A stretch of DNA of 64,000 nt from Aricia agestis (GCF_905147365.1 NC_056406.1:1624501-1688500); one strand, 5' to 3'; counted from the stretch's first letter, positions 40,725-52,029 are shown. Program-made: numbers and translations. Notes: a model not told the origin generated them from the letters alone.

Positions 40725-41056
40725 AAATGTTTTTTTTATGAAAAAAGGGGGCAAACGAGCAAACGGGTCACCTGATGGAAAGCAACTTCCGTCGCCCATA
40801 GACACTCGCAACATCAGAAGAGCTGCGGGTGCGTTGCCGGCCTTTTAAGAGGGAATAGGGTAATATGGTAGCGGAGGGTAAGGAAGGGAATAGGGGAGGG
40901 TAGGGAAGGGAATAGGGTAGGGATTTGGGCCTTCGGTAAACTCACTCACTCGGTGAAACACTGCGCAAGCGCTGTTTCACGCCGGTTTTCTGTGAGCCCG
41001 TGGAATTTCTCAGGTCGAGCCGACCCATTCGTGCCGAAGCATGGCTCTCCTACGTA
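40725..41056 (-). mobile_element. SINE family 3, inserted in a SINE 2-like element
   Basis: Complete reversed copy. The sequence after it (41057-41160: TTGTTTTCAAGTCTGGTTTG, ACAACGGAGGCTAATGG) resembles the SINE 2 body, and that before it a SINE 2 head. Confidence 0.78.
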
Positions 41057-41160
41057 AAGTGTTGTTTTCAAGTCTGGTTTGGACAACGGAGGCTAATGGA
41101 AACTGAGGTAAAATACCTGTTAACGTGTAAATAGGTGAAGGTCGGTGTTGACAGACCCTC
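41057..41160 (+). mobile_element. SINE family 2 body fragment
   Basis: Compare with 18600-18645 (TTTCCAAGTTTGGTTAGGAC). Followed by a short GT microsatellite at about 41186-41203. Confidence 0.45.
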
Positions 41161-41621
41161 ATGGTGTCGTCGTTGACACGCGGTATGTGTGTGTGTGTGT
41201 GTACGGGCGCGGACCTCGCGAGCAACGCGCCCCTATACCACCGGGATCGTCAGCAAAATACATTATTAAATGCTATTAAATGTGGATGGATGAATGTTTT
41301 GTAGTTTTCCATTAAACATTATTAAATACATAATTTATGTTTGTAACCCTGTTGGTTGTTTATAATGAGTTAATTGCTATTAATTGTCAGTAAATAAAGT
41401 TTAAGGACACACGATTAACTAAAAAAATTATTAAGTGTCAATTCGTTTGAAGTAGGTTATCATGAAGATCAAAATCATCATTGATATTATTTATCTAAAA
41501 AATACTTTCATGTATTTCTGTGAAATTATTCATAACATAGGATTTCAATTTTTGACAGACCTCTCGCCCATCCATACAGCCCATAGGGCAAGCAGGTATT
41601 ACGTCCGGTCTACAGGCCATT
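41161..41621. other. Intergenic sequence, no gene
   Basis: AT-rich; nothing recognised beyond the GT run. Confidence 0.25.
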
Positions 41622-41783
41622 TAGCCAAAACTTTTTCGTTGTCGCTTCGTTATAGAATCGCCAACCAAATGTATGGAATTGCCATAAGCGTTCGTTAATA
41701 TGACGTTCGACTCGTCTTATGTCAATTCCATACATTTTGATCGGCGATTCTATAAAAAAGCGATAAAGAAAAGACCTTGGCTC
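41622..41783. mobile_element. Foldback MITE with about 65-bp arms
   Basis: TTAGCCAAAACTTTTTCGTT ... ATAGAATCGCC ... ATGTATGGAATTGCCATAAG, and the inverted copy 41716-41783 with scattered mismatches. The loop is about 27 nt. Confidence 0.75.
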
Positions 41784-42087
41784 ACCCCCCTGCTGTCTGC
41801 TAGTAAGTCTCGGTGGAAACGCGACATGTGACTTGGCCACGTCACGCCGATATACCCGCATTGCTCTTCAATTACTACACTACATAGCACAGTATTTCTC
41901 ATCAACTAATCTGCTGTCGGTGCGGCCCGCATGCCGGGGGCGAGGCGTCGCGGGGCGGGGGCGCTATCACAGTTTGCTCACGTTATCGCGGGCTGACCGG
42001 CGATGCTGGTGGAGCACTGTGCAAGGTGATATGAGGGTAGCTGCTAAAGTACCCTGTTCTGATGTTATAATGCAACATTATGGGAGC
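41784..42087. other. Spacer with GC-rich island
   Basis: Unique GC-rich island at about 41925-42010. The word CTATCACAGTTTGCTCACGT recurs, little changed, near 44029. Confidence 0.3.
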
Positions 42088-42312
42088 TAAGCTCCTATCA
42101 ATCCTGAACCTACTTAACTGCAAAGAAACTATGGAGAAAACTATAATCAGTATTTTAATTATTAAAATCAGTTGTTTGTGGGCTGTGGCAATTTTATAGT
42201 TTTTAACCCGTGACGAAAACACACTGGTGTTATATAATAACAAATGGTTGGGCTGAGTTTGATCTAAATTTTTTTGGCTAAAAACCGCCATGATTGATAG
42301 GAGTATCCTTAG
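42088..42312. mobile_element. MITE-like element, CTCCTATCAATC ends
   Basis: CTAAGCTCCTATCAATCCTG at left; CATGATTGATAGGAGTATCC TTAG at right. The two ends differ by a 4-base insertion. Confidence 0.55.
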
Positions 42313-42404
42313 TAATAGTTTATCATCATAAGTTCACTCAATGCTGGAAAAAATCGATTTCATTTTTTATTTAAATTCAGATTCTGCTAACACTGCATTG
42401 CATT

Positions 42405-42685
42405 GACGACCTCTGTGGCTCAGTGGTTGAGGGCTTGGTTAGCGCTCAAGCCGGGGGTCATGGGTTCCAATCCCACCGACGGAACAAAAAGTTTTCAATG
42501 TTCCTGGGTCATGGATGTTTATTAAATATGTGTATCATATAAAAAAAAATTAAATATATGTATAGTATAAAAGTATTAAGTATATTTCCGTTGTCTGGTA
42601 CCTGCAACACAAGTCCTTCAGGTACTTAGCGCGGGGCCAGACTGACGTGGTGTGAAGCGTCCATAGATATTATTATTATATTATT
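42405..42685 (+). mobile_element. SINE family 1
   Basis: CTCTGTGGCTCAGTGGTTGA, GGGTCATGGGTTCCAATCCC, then the usual body to GTGAAGCGTCCATAGATATT and an ATT-repeat tail. Confidence 0.82.
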
Positions 42686-42768
42686 TTTCATTTAACTCTA
42701 TGTAGAGTTTAAAGCATCTATTATTAAGACACACCATACTTACCCCCTTATTAATTCTATTCTTGTAA

Positions 42769-43046
42769 GGGTCAATTGACAATTCAGACCTCAACGCGCG
42801 CGACGCGTAGATGAATTTCTAAATTTTTATGAAATTGACAGATTTGTATGTCGTCTCATGCAATTGAAGTCTGTCAATTCAATACAAATTTATTTAGCCC
42901 ATTCACGGCAGGACTGCCGTGTTTGCGGTCGGAAACACCGAGTGTGAACCAATCAGTGAGGCCCATTCACAGCAGCAGCAGTCCTGCCGTGAATGGGCCT
43001 CTTAAGAAATGCATCTACGCGCCGCGTTGCGGTCTGAATAGACCTT
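42769..43046. mobile_element. GGGTCAATT...GACCGCAACGCG MITE with a second MITE inside
   Basis: Inverted ends with TAA duplications (42766-42768 and 43047-43049). Interior 42897-42999 is a separate element. Confidence 0.72.
42897..42999. mobile_element. Nested MITE, GCCCATTCACGGCAGGACTG
   Basis: 21-bp inverted ends GCCCATTCACGGCAGGACTGC. The solo relative at 45288-45372 shares AACACCGAGTGTGAACGAAT and CAGTCCTGCCGTGAATGGGC. Confidence 0.75.
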
Positions 43047-43089
43047 TAATCTAACTTTCTCCCAGTCTTTATCTATTCCCCCATATTAA

Positions 43090-43517
43090 TCTCACTTTTT
43101 GGGGTTCCATACCCAAAGGGCAAAAACGGGACCCTATTACTAAGACTTCGATGTCTGGCTGTCCGTCTGTGTATCCAGGCTGAATCTCAAGAACCGCTAT
43201 AGCTAGACTTCTGAAATTTTTACAGATTACGTATATCTGTTGCCGCTATAACAACAAATACTAAAAATAAAATAAATTAAATATTTAAGGGGGGCTCCCA
43301 TACAACATACAACTACATACTTACATTAAAATGTTCACAAAATACTCAGTTCTATTAATAATTTAATATATAATAATACATTTTAAATTAAATAAATAAT
43401 TAATAATTAATATTAACATTTTCCTATACAAAAAAAAAACATGTTGCCTATTTTTGCTCTATAATGGTACGGTACCCTTCGTGCGCGAGTCCAACTCGCA
43501 TTTGACCGATTATTTTT
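43090..43517 (-). mobile_element. Family P element (GGCCAAGTGCGAGT), reversed
   Basis: GGGGTTCCATACCCAAAGGG to CGTGCGCGAGTCCAACTCGC. Contains CAAGAACCGCTATAGCTAG. The family has subterminal inverted GGGTTCCG words and a TGTC/GACA microsatellite; no ORF. Confidence 0.7.
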
Positions 43518-44069
43518 ATTATTGTCACGGTCTATTTTGTCTCCTCGCGCGTGTCGGGACGGGGCTTGTATGGTGTATACTCGTGGTGTGGAGTTGTTGA
43601 CTCAGCTGCTCCCACACATGTTGTTTGCCCCCACACCGGCGCACGCGCCGTTACCACGTGGAAAACAATCGCATTGTACTTGTATACTATACGAAAAGAA
43701 GATTTAACTGTCTGTTTGGAATAGCTGTAAGTAAATATTTTTTTGATGCAGCCAAAGTAATTGTTCGCAGGTACAAAGTCAATTGAGTTTCCTATCTTAC
43801 TCATGAAATGACCTGTGAATGAAATGAATATTGGCTTAACGCGTTGTGAAAAAGTGCCGCGCGTCATTTCAGGCGGTCCTGTTAATAGGATTTAGTACCA
43901 TACTACTGTAAACAAAACTAGTGTGATGTTTTGTTTGTATGTAACATAACATAACTAATAACTATAGATATGGTCAGAAACTATTAATAATTAGGAGGAT
44001 ATCAACATTTTGGGGGTCTTAAAATGCTATCACAGTTTACTCACGTTATAACAGAACTAAACTTAAAAT
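43518..44069. other. Intergenic sequence, no gene
   Basis: Nothing supported; several short open frames with no domain. Confidence 0.25.
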
Positions 44070-44490
44070 AATCAGCCAAGTGCGAGTTTTACTCGCGCAC
44101 AAAGGATTCCGTACCGTTTTGAGAAAAAATAGGCCAAAAATTGAGTTTTTTTTAAAGTACACATTTAATTAAAGATTTTGTGAAAATTTCAAGTGCCTGC
44201 CTATTCCCATTACTGATATCGAGCAAAAATGCCAAAAAAATACGTTTGTTGTATGGGAGCCCCCCTTAAATATTGATTTTATTTTGGTTTTAGTATTTTT
44301 GTTGTAGCGACAACAGAAATACACAATCCTCAAAAATTTCAGAAGTCTATCTAATAGCGGTCCTTGAGATATAGCCTGGAGTCATACAGACACACAGACA
44401 GACCTTTAAAAAGGTAATAAGACAGACAGATGGACATACGGACAGACGGACAGACGGTCAGACAGACGGCAATAATACAGCTGAAGCTAC
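44070..44490 (+). mobile_element. Family P element
   Basis: CAGCCAAGTGCGAGTTTTAC, CGCGCACAAAGGATTCCGTA to a GACAGACGGACAGACGG tract. Opposite in orientation to 43090-43517, about 550 bp away. Confidence 0.65.
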
Positions 44491-45287
44491 ATGACCGATT
44501 TGGTCGTCAGCTCTCCGTCGAAATGTTTTATGAGTGACGCGGACGGAGTGGATGGTTCTTTAAAATAAGCTATCTCGACCTCGTAACACCGCGTAGGCCT
44601 TTCGTAGCACCGCGTAGACCTTTCGTAGCACGGGAACAAAATATATTAATATTAAAAGTTTATTATTTCATATTATAAGGTCCTCTTGCGTGGGAGAGGG
44701 TCCAGGAACCAGAGGGTCGCGACTCCCGGTTACCCCCCAGGGTTCGCGAAATATTTTTTCATAACATCATAGGTCGCATCATAAAAAATATTGAAAAATA
44801 CTGCTTTAGTTTATTAAATAAATATGTAAGATGTAAAAAATGTGATTAAAACTCTACAAAATTACTTCATTATTATAATATATTATTATAATTTACTCTG
44901 TTGTGTCCTTCCTAGTAGATCCCCGCTTAATGAGTGAAAGATTATATGTTATCAATAGAAAGCATTTAATTTCAATCGTAAAGTCGTCACCTTATCAAAT
45001 GATAGACTGAAATTAAACGATTTTTTTTTACAATCTTTATTCAATTTACCATTTGTATAATGTTAGATAAAATAGTGATAGTTGAGTAACTTATAACCTT
45101 AGTTTGAATATTTTATATCTATTGAATAATTTTATGTTATGTTTCATGATATATATTATAATATACCTTTAAAAAGGTAAAAATAACTAGTTATTAAAAT
45201 AACTAGTTACTTAAACCATGATTTTAACCATCATCAATTTCGATAACTTTGATCATATAATTAGATAACTTTTATTATCCGGCTGGC
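44491..45287. other. Intergenic sequence, no gene
   Basis: AT-rich; a short direct repeat (ACCGCGTAG.CCTTTCGTAGC) at about 44587-44632. Confidence 0.3.
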
Positions 45288-45372
45288 AACACCGAGTGTG
45301 AACGAATCAGTGAGTCCCATTCACGGCAGGACTGTCGCGCAGTCCTGCCGTGAATGGGCCTCTTAAGGAATA
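45288..45372. mobile_element. Solo MITE related to 42897-42999
   Basis: AACACCGAGTGTGAACGAAT, then CACGGCAGGACTGTCGCGCA and CAGTCCTGCCGTGAATGGGC; the left terminus is missing. Confidence 0.6.
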
Positions 45373-45386
45373 CTTCCTGAAAACTT

Positions 45387-45512
45387 TCGGCATGGAGATA
45401 CTTTCAGTCCCGGGAAAAGATATAGGATACTTTTTGTTTCAAAAAAAGTACGGTTTCCACGCGATAAACGAGTTTTGGCGCAACGGAGTTGCGGCCGTCA
45501 TCAGCTAGTTTA
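45387..45512 (+). mobile_element. Helitron-like tail family A, 3' half
   Basis: GGCATGGAGATACTTTCAGT to CGGCCGTCATCAGCTAGT. Confidence 0.65.
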
Positions 45513-45682
45513 AGATAATTATTTATTACAACTGTCTGAATCATGCGACTGAATAATAATTTGGACAAATCTGCTTCCACATCATACCTATAATTATACC
45601 TAAAGGATGTTCAATTTAATCAAAACTATAAAATGTTATCTGCATTTAAAATAAACTTCACAACTGTCTGTATTTAAGACTA

Positions 45683-45965
45683 GCTGTTGCCCGCGACTTC
45701 GTCCGCGTGAGCGAAATGTGATAATAAAGATAATAAAATAGAGAAAAAGTCCCCTTTTGAAGGTTCCTTTATAAAAAAGTGAAATATATCCTCCTCCTTT
45801 TCGGAAGTCGGTTAAAAAGTAGCGTAAGTTATTCCTTACTACATCAGCTATGTGCCTAAAAAAGTCCCGTTAAAATCGCTCCAGCCATTTCAGAGATTAG
45901 CCGGAACAAACAGACAGACATACAGACAAAAATTGCAAAAAATGTAGTTTTGGTGTCTGTACCCT
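45683..45965 (+). mobile_element. Dispersed LINE/Helitron-like tail (GCCCGCGACTTCGTCCGCGT)
   Basis: TTGCCCGCGACTTCGTCCGC, GGAAGTCGGTTAAAAAGTAG, ATTAGCCGGAACAAACAGAC. A very common insect interspersed sequence; the exact class was not determined. Confidence 0.55.
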
Positions 45966-46089
45966 ATATACATTCATATGCATTTAGTAGAAAAAGGTTC
46001 TTTCAATATTACAAACAGACACTCCAATTTTATTTATATGTATGTATAGATAAATGTCAGTTTTCAAAACTTCCAAAATAGCCGCGGTG

Positions 46090-46335
46090 ACATATTTTGG
46101 AATGCGTTGGGCTTGGGCGAGTAGAGTGCGAGGGGTATGAAGTGCGCGGCGTTCTGCGGCGTCGCATCGCAAAAAACGACGACGTCGCTGAACGCATCGT
46201 CGAAATTTGCGATGCGACAGTAACTTCGATGATACTTGCGTTGCAACGCATCGCATTTCTGTGCGATGTAGATTTAGCGATACGACTCGACGCCGCAACG
46301 CAGTGTTGTGGCCTGGCCCAATAGGTCGCCCTCTT
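46090..46335. repeat. GCATCGC-rich foldback upstream of the secreted-protein gene
   Basis: Arms 46161-46182 and 46197-46218 (GTCGCATCGCAAAAAACGAC vs inverse) with about three mismatches. Further ATCGCATTTCTGTGCGAT at about 46250. Overlapping open frames here come from the CG-rich repeat words. It ends about 95 bp before the TATA-like box. Confidence 0.5.
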
Positions 46336-46425
46336 AAGTCGATTATGATAACTCACCAAAACAAGGCTAGGAAAATTGCGATTTAATGCTTGAAGTTTTA
46401 ATTAAAAGTGAGGACTCAATCCGAG

Positions 46426-46434
46426 TATTTAAAG
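46426..46434 (+). promoter_or_regulatory. TATA-like box of the 46487 gene
   Basis: TATTTAAAG about 25-30 bp before a likely start site near 46455-46465, giving a 5' UTR of only about 25-30 nt. The upstream 90 bp contain a GATAA word and GGAAAATTGC; the link to immune-type regulation is speculative. Confidence 0.6.
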
Positions 46435-46486
46435 CCGCCAGTTCCAAGCGAGAGCACATTATCTCACAACTGACATCTCGGCAAAC

Positions 46487-46852
46487 ATGCAGGTTGCTCC
46501 GGCTGGCTTCGTTCTCACTGTCCTTCTAGCCCTCGGGGCCCGCGCGGACGACTGGGACTACACGGCGATCCCTGTAGACTACCAAGTGGATCCCAGGAGG
46601 ACCAAGGTCTCGCTGCACCTGGACAAGTCCAACGAGAACGACGTAGAGTTCGTGCACGAAGTCGCCGAAGCCCTGAAGAAGTATCGCGACGTCAAACTCG
46701 AGACAGAGAACGTCGCGCTGAGGAACCGACCGAGCCGAGAGGAAGACCCCGCGAAGGTGCTCGCGAATAAGCTAGCGAAGATGCTTGTAGAGAACACTCA
46801 TAACTTGCGAGACTTAACACTCTATCGGTACATGATGAATTTATTAAATTAA
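46487..46852 (+). CDS. Unrecognised small secreted protein, single exon (121 aa)
   Basis: I do not recognise the family. Visible: a classic signal peptide (VLTVLLALGARA, likely cleavage after A20) and a mature chain of 101 residues with no cysteine. The N-terminal part is acidic and aromatic (DDWDYTAIPVDYQVDP); then comes a dibasic RR (37-38), a predicted helix (FVHEVAEALKKYRDV, 55-69), a polar stretch, and a C-terminal amphipathic region (KVLANKLAKMLVENTHNLRD, then LTLYRYMMNLLN). Codons are GC-rich at third positions, unlike the AT-rich flanks, which supports real coding. A TATA-like box at -55 from the ATG, good initiation context (GCAAACATG) and AATATA just past the stop complete a compact gene. 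It could be a lineage-specific haemolymph, gut or seminal secretory product; no function is claimed. Confidence 0.82.
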   Translation: MQVAPAGFVLTVLLALGARADDWDYTAIPVDYQVDPRRTKVSLHLDKSNENDVEFVHEVAEALKKYRDVKLETENVALRNRPSREEDPAKVLANKLAKMLVENTHNLRDLTLYRYMMNLLN

Positions 46853-46929
46853 AATATAATATCAATTTACACAGTTGAATTGGTACTAGTTTATTTACAA
46901 ATCGTGCGACAAGCTTTTATTATCATGCA

Positions 46930-47064
46930 AATTGTATAATATACTAGCGACCCGTCCTGGCTTCGCACGGGTATAAAATATACAGCCTATGTCACTAATT
47001 GAAAAATGATTAAAATCTGAAAAATGATGAAAAAAAATGATTTTATTTAACTTGCTCTGTATGT
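46930..47064 (+). other. Scrap of dispersed tail (CTAGCGACCCG)
   Basis: ACTAGCGACCCGTCCTGGCT and TTCGCACGGGTATAAAATAT are a common lepidopteran interspersed word; the element boundaries are unclear. Confidence 0.4.
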
Positions 47065-47222
47065 ACCATCAAGAAAATTGATTCCTATAAAGTTGACGGA
47101 CCTACGTCATGTGGTCGGCTTATGTCAATTCAATGTTAGCTGTGATTGTTCTGATGGGTTTATAACGCGACCAAATTACTTAGGTCCACCATCTGGCTAG
47201 AAATCAACTTCTCTGATACGAG
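47065..47222 (+). mobile_element. MITE, GTTGATTC family
   Basis: AAAATTGATTCCTATAAAGT, GTCATGTGGTCGGCTTATGT, ACGCGACCAAATTACTTAGG, ATCAACTTCTCTGATACGAG. Near-complete. Confidence 0.72.
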
Positions 47223-47269
47223 TAGTATGTATGTATGTATGTTGCGGTGGAATTTTGGAACTCATTTTT

Positions 47270-47575
47270 TTTTACGGGGTAGAGCCATGCTTCGGCACGA
47301 ATGGGATGGCTCGACGGGACAAATACCACGGGCTTACAGAAAACCGGCGTGAAACAGCGCTTGCGCTGTGTTTCGCCCAGTGAGTGAGTTTACCGGAGAC
47401 CCAATTCCCTACCCTTCCCTTCCTTACCTCCCCCTGTAATCCTATTCTCTCTTAAAAGGCCAGCAACGCACCTGCAGCTTTTCTGCTGTTGCGTGTGTCC
47501 ATGGGCGACGGAAGTTGCTTTCCATCGGGTGACCCGTATGCTCGTTTGCCCCCTTATATAATTAAAAAAAAGTTG
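47270..47575 (+). mobile_element. SINE family 3, forward copy
   Basis: GTAGAGCCATGCTTCGGCAC, AAACAGCGCTTGCGCTGTGT, CCCTTCCCTTCC core, CATGGGCGACGGAAGTTGCT, CTCGTTTGCCCCCTTATATA and A-run tail. Confidence 0.82.
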
Positions 47576-48730
47576 TGGTAGAAATTTGGAACTCAATTTT
47601 GAAGTAGACAATATATTTAACCGATTGAGCTGAAATTTTGCATACGCGTTTAGTTTGGATGACAATACACGATATGGTATGTGACATACAGCTGAAGCCA
47701 CATGACCGATTTGGTCGTCATCTCTTAGGCGATATGCCTATTTGACACGATAGACCCCAAGGCACCTGGTGGCAAATAGGATTTCAAACGCCCTCATTGT
47801 TTAAAAAATCGTAACATAACGCTGTCGGCAAAGTCGGCGTCTATCACTAGCTACGTGCACCTGTGTAAACGATGGCTCGTGCGTGTTGTTTGACGACGGT
47901 GCTGTTGTGACAAGTGGCGTCGCCATTGTACCGAAATAGCGTTACGCAACACCACAGATGGTGATCTACTGAGATATGGTGGAGAGCTGTAATACTTCCT
48001 AGTACAGACTTGTAGGTTGTTGATAAAAATTCGTGGTCATAATATTATGGTACCTCATTTGAATTTCGGGTACAATTAAAAAAGTTGGAATGTCATTAAC
48101 GTTTTTTTTTAATGTCGCTTATTCGCTTATTTAATCACTGGCGATTGCCAGCTATCCTTCAAATACAGTCCCCTAAAAATATTAAAAATATTAAACTAAT
48201 TTTTCTCAAATCGCCATGGCTTAATATAATATTATGGTATTTTTAGACCCGGGTCATATTATTTTCGGCCAATATTAGGCGTATTACACTGTCTTCAGCA
48301 ATTTAATATTTGTTACTATGCAAACTAACTAGGTAAAGTGCGCATTTTTTAAATTTCACACTTTATCGGATGGTATCAAGAAATCTACAGATTACCTAGT
48401 TAACGTTCATATTATCGTAGCCTGCATTCTAACGGTAACATTTACAAACAGAACAGAAATCAATGTGTGTTTCTTATTAGAATCTTCTCTTTCACCTCAC
48501 ACTGAGACTATACATAGCTCCCGTAGATATTTTTACTCGTAGCTAGGAAGTGTGGTGGTGGGTAAACAGACAACACCGGATCAGGATCAGACGCCACATC
48601 CCCGCACCACATCCGTGTGCCAGGGCTGACACCTAAACTTTTTATACAATTCTTCTGTATACATCATTTCAGAATTTTCACGTCTCATTTCTGGAGTCAG
48701 GCCGTTTGTCCACCGTCGCCGTCACCGGGA
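47576..48730. other. Intergenic sequence, no gene
   Basis: AGCTGAAGCCACATGACCGA at about 47690 is shared with the end of 44070-44490; the rest is unique. Confidence 0.3.
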
Positions 48731-48915
48731 CGTCACCGACAAAAATTCTAATAAAATGCTACTATATGACCTAGTATAATTTTCTATCGACATTGCTCCA
48801 GCGACTCAAGCCGCTGCTGTTTGCGCCACTGCTGTAGTGGCGTCTAGCAAAACGAAATCTTTAACCTAGGACCTAGGTCATAAAGTAGCATTTTATCTCA
48901 TTTTTGTCAGTGATG
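48731..48915. mobile_element. MITE, ATAAAATGCTACTWTATGAC family
   Basis: Inverted ends of about 45 bp (CGTCACCGACAAAAAT... / ...ATTTTTGTCAGTGATG) around a GCC/GCTG-rich middle (AGCCGCTGCTGTTTGCGCCA). A relic sits in nvy intron 10. Confidence 0.72.
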
Positions 48916-49039
48916 AATTATTAATAAATTTCTTCTTCTGACTTTCATCATCAATCGTTCTCATCGAGGCGCAGCCTAATCATCAACTTTTCAATTACTT
49001 ATGACTATCAGTTAAAAATAAGACTATCAGTCAAAGTCT

Positions 49040-51715
49040 AAAACCTAGTGTTTTCAGTACCAAATCACTACACTTAAAGGAATTTAACATTGATATTATG
49101 TGTATATCTGAACATTGGTTCAGATCAAATGAACTCATTTTCAATGATCACCAGATAGCAAGTTCGTTCAGTAGAGAAAATGCCATTAGAGGAGGCTCTC
49201 TCATTTTAATCAGAAACAATTTGAAGTTTAAGGAACGTAAGGATATCGTGAGTCTCTTTACTGAACGATTAATAGAAGTGGCCTGCATAGAGCTGAGCCA
49301 TCTAATCATTGTGGGCGTGCACAGGCCTCCATCAGGGTTATACGATTCTTTTGAAGTAACAATGGAACAAATTTTGTCAAAAGTATGTGCATCTAACAAT
49401 ATGTGGTGATTTTAACATTAATTTATTAGATTTAACCTCCACTACTGTTAGATTCACATCTTTATTTTAATCGTATAACCTTCACAGTTTGTTTCAGGAA
49501 CCTACAAGGGTCTGTGATACTACAGCCACTTGTATTGACAACATATTTACTAATCTTATTCCTGATAAAAAAGAAATAATTGATAAGCTAAGTTCTGATC
49601 ACTATGGACAAATAGCTTCTTTTAATATGAAATGTGACAGTGACGCGAAGAAAAATCTTGTGTTTATTCCTGTGACCACAAAACGTATTGAGCAATTTAA
49701 AAGTAAATTAAATTCAAATATCCATTTATTGGATAGGTCACATAGCTCTGATGAAGCTTTTAATAAATTATTTAAGGTGATAAGAACTCAATTTAATTCA
49801 ATATTTACTTCTAAAACGGTTAGAAACAGTAATAAAAGAACTAAATTTATTAATTCGGCAACAAAAGGAATAAAAATAAGTAGGAAAAGATTATATGACT
49901 TATATGATGAAAGGCGTATTAACAATAGTGAAGTATTTAAAGCATGTGTTAAAAACTACTCAAAAACCTTCAGAAAAGTTTCTAAAGCTGCTAAAGTCCT
50001 ATATATAAAAAATAAAATTAAAAACTCTAAAAATAAAATCAAAACAACATGGCAGGTAATAGCTGGTGAGACTGGAAATGTCACCTGTCGTAGCTCTGAT
50101 TTTGAACTATACTTTGAAAATAAAAAGATTACTAATGATCAAGAAGTTGCGACGGTCTTTGAAAAGTTTTTTGCTGACATTCCGGTCTCAACCACAAAAA
50201 ATTTAAATTCTTCGCCTGAAGCTGCCGAAAAGCTACTCAGAGACAATGTAAAGGAATGTGATGTCAATTTTAAGTTTAGAGAAATTAACCCCTGAGATAT
50301 TATTGATACCTTTAAATTGTTGAGTATTAAAAATACTACTAAACTCTGGGGCATGTCCACAAAAATTATTAGATCAATAATTGACATCGTAGCTCCTCAT
50401 TTAGCAATGATTTTCAATGACTGTATAAAAAATGGTGTTTTTCCTGACTTAATGAAGCATAGCAAGATTGTTCCTTTATTCAAAGCCGGAACTAAATCGG
50501 ATCCCACGAATTCAGGCCTATATCAATTCTACCGACCTTTAGTAAAATATTTGAAAAAAATATTTTAAAACAATTACTAGTACATTTTAATTCTAATAAT
50601 TTATTACATGATAATCAATACGGATTTACCAGGGGTCGATCCACAACGGATGCTGGTATAGGACTTCTTTGCAGTATTTTTGAGGCATGGGAGGAGTCGC
50701 AGGATGCCTTAGGTGTGTTTTGCGATCTCTCCAAAGCCTTCGATTGTGTTGAGCATGCTACATTGATCAGGAAATTGCGCCACTACGTAATTAAAGACTC
50801 TGCTCTCAGCCTTTTGACTTTTTACCTTAAAAATAGGACTCAAAGGGTTGAGGTAAATAGTAAAAGGTCCAAAGGAACCAAAATAGAATAAAGTGTCCCA
50901 CAGGGATCTATATTTGGCCCATTTATTTTTCTCATCTATATAAATGACTTACCTTATCTAGTTAAGGGTAATAATAATGAGATAGTGCTTTTTGCTGATG
51001 ACACTTCACTTATTTTTAAAGTGAAGCGACAACAGTCGAAGTACGACGAGGTAAACAGTGCTCTCTCAAAAATAGTACATTGGTTTAATGTTAATAACTT
51101 ACTTTTAAATAAAAAATATAAGTAAATTTAAAAAATAAAAAATATAAGTAAATTTAAAAAATAAAAAATATAAGTAAATTTAAAGTTAAAAGTGACATTC
51201 ACTCTAGGAATACTAGAAATAAGCACAAGCTAGATATGCCGGTGATCAGACTTAGTAAAGTCAGTAAATCTTTTAAAGGTCAATGTATACGCCTTTACAA
51301 CAAAATCCCAGAAAACGTTTAAAATCTTTCCATTAATAAATTTAAAAAAGTAGTTAAAGAACGTTTGTGTGCCAAAGCCTATTATAAGGTCAATGATTTC
51401 ATAAACGATGGCACACCTTGGGAGTAGGATGGCTTCTTGCAAGGCTACTTCTTCATTATTATAGGACTTACAATTATGTATGTGGATATTGTATATAATA
51501 TTTAGTTACAAAATTGTAAACTTTATTTTAAAAGATTAATTTTTTTCTCACTTTTTTTGGTAAAAAAGTGGGCCCCGTGCGAGTTTCTTACGCCGGTTCT
51601 TCTCGCCGGGTTAGTTCCCGAACCGGTGGTAGGCATCATGTAGGACATTCTGAAAACATTTATTTTAAATTTATTCAGAAATAAAACAATTTTGTTTTTG
51701 ATTTTGATTTTGACT
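49040..51715 (+). pseudogene. Decayed jockey/CR1-like non-LTR retrotransposon
   Basis: Endonuclease then reverse transcriptase then a C-terminal segment and 3' UTR, all plus strand, with several frameshifts and stops. Endonuclease: MCISEHWFRSNEL (49098 on), VGVHRPPSG, GDFNI at about 49405, then a 268-codon open stretch (49489-50295) carrying ATCIDNIFTN and LSSDHYGQI. RT: HSKIVPLFKAG, FCDLSKAFDCVEH (about 50718), VPQGSIFGPFIFLIYINDLP with a stop just before it, FADDTSLIF (about 50990). The C-terminus VSKSFKGQCIRLYNKIPENV..TPWE ends 51427; the 3' UTR has GAGTTTCTTACGCCGG and ends in an AT-rich tail. Confidence 0.88.
51107..51184 (+). repeat. 26-bp tandem repeat x3 inside the LINE
   Basis: Period measured from AGTAAATTTA at 51121, 51147 and 51173. 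It sits where the RT thumb region should be, between LLLN and the C-terminal segment, so it probably marks a deletion junction. Confidence 0.8.
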
Positions 51716-52029
51716 ACTCTACAAACGCTTAACCAACGCTACATCCCGTATCACACTTGCAGCTCCAATATTTACCGGATTTCCGGCTGCAATTGTGCTT
51801 AATAAATCAGTCAGGCGTATATCTGTGGCAGCCCTGCGCAGGTGCGGTGGGAGGGAGCGGTATTTGTTGTTTACGGTTTTTATGGCCGAATATTAATGAG
51901 TAAACAATATCACCCTCGATCGACTATGAAGGGAATCATAACTGATCCCGGAGTTAGATGGGAATAAAAGGTAAGGATTGATAACTAAGAACATAATATT
52001 ATACGTCAATTGAAATTTATCTATTTCTT
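51716..52029. other. Spacer, no gene
   Basis: Unique sequence; nothing recognised. Confidence 0.25.

Noticed and set aside
46097..46359. Overlapping 60-104-codon frames upstream of the secreted-protein gene
   Set aside because: Open in several frames on both strands because of CG-rich GCATCGC repeats in a foldback; no consistent protein.
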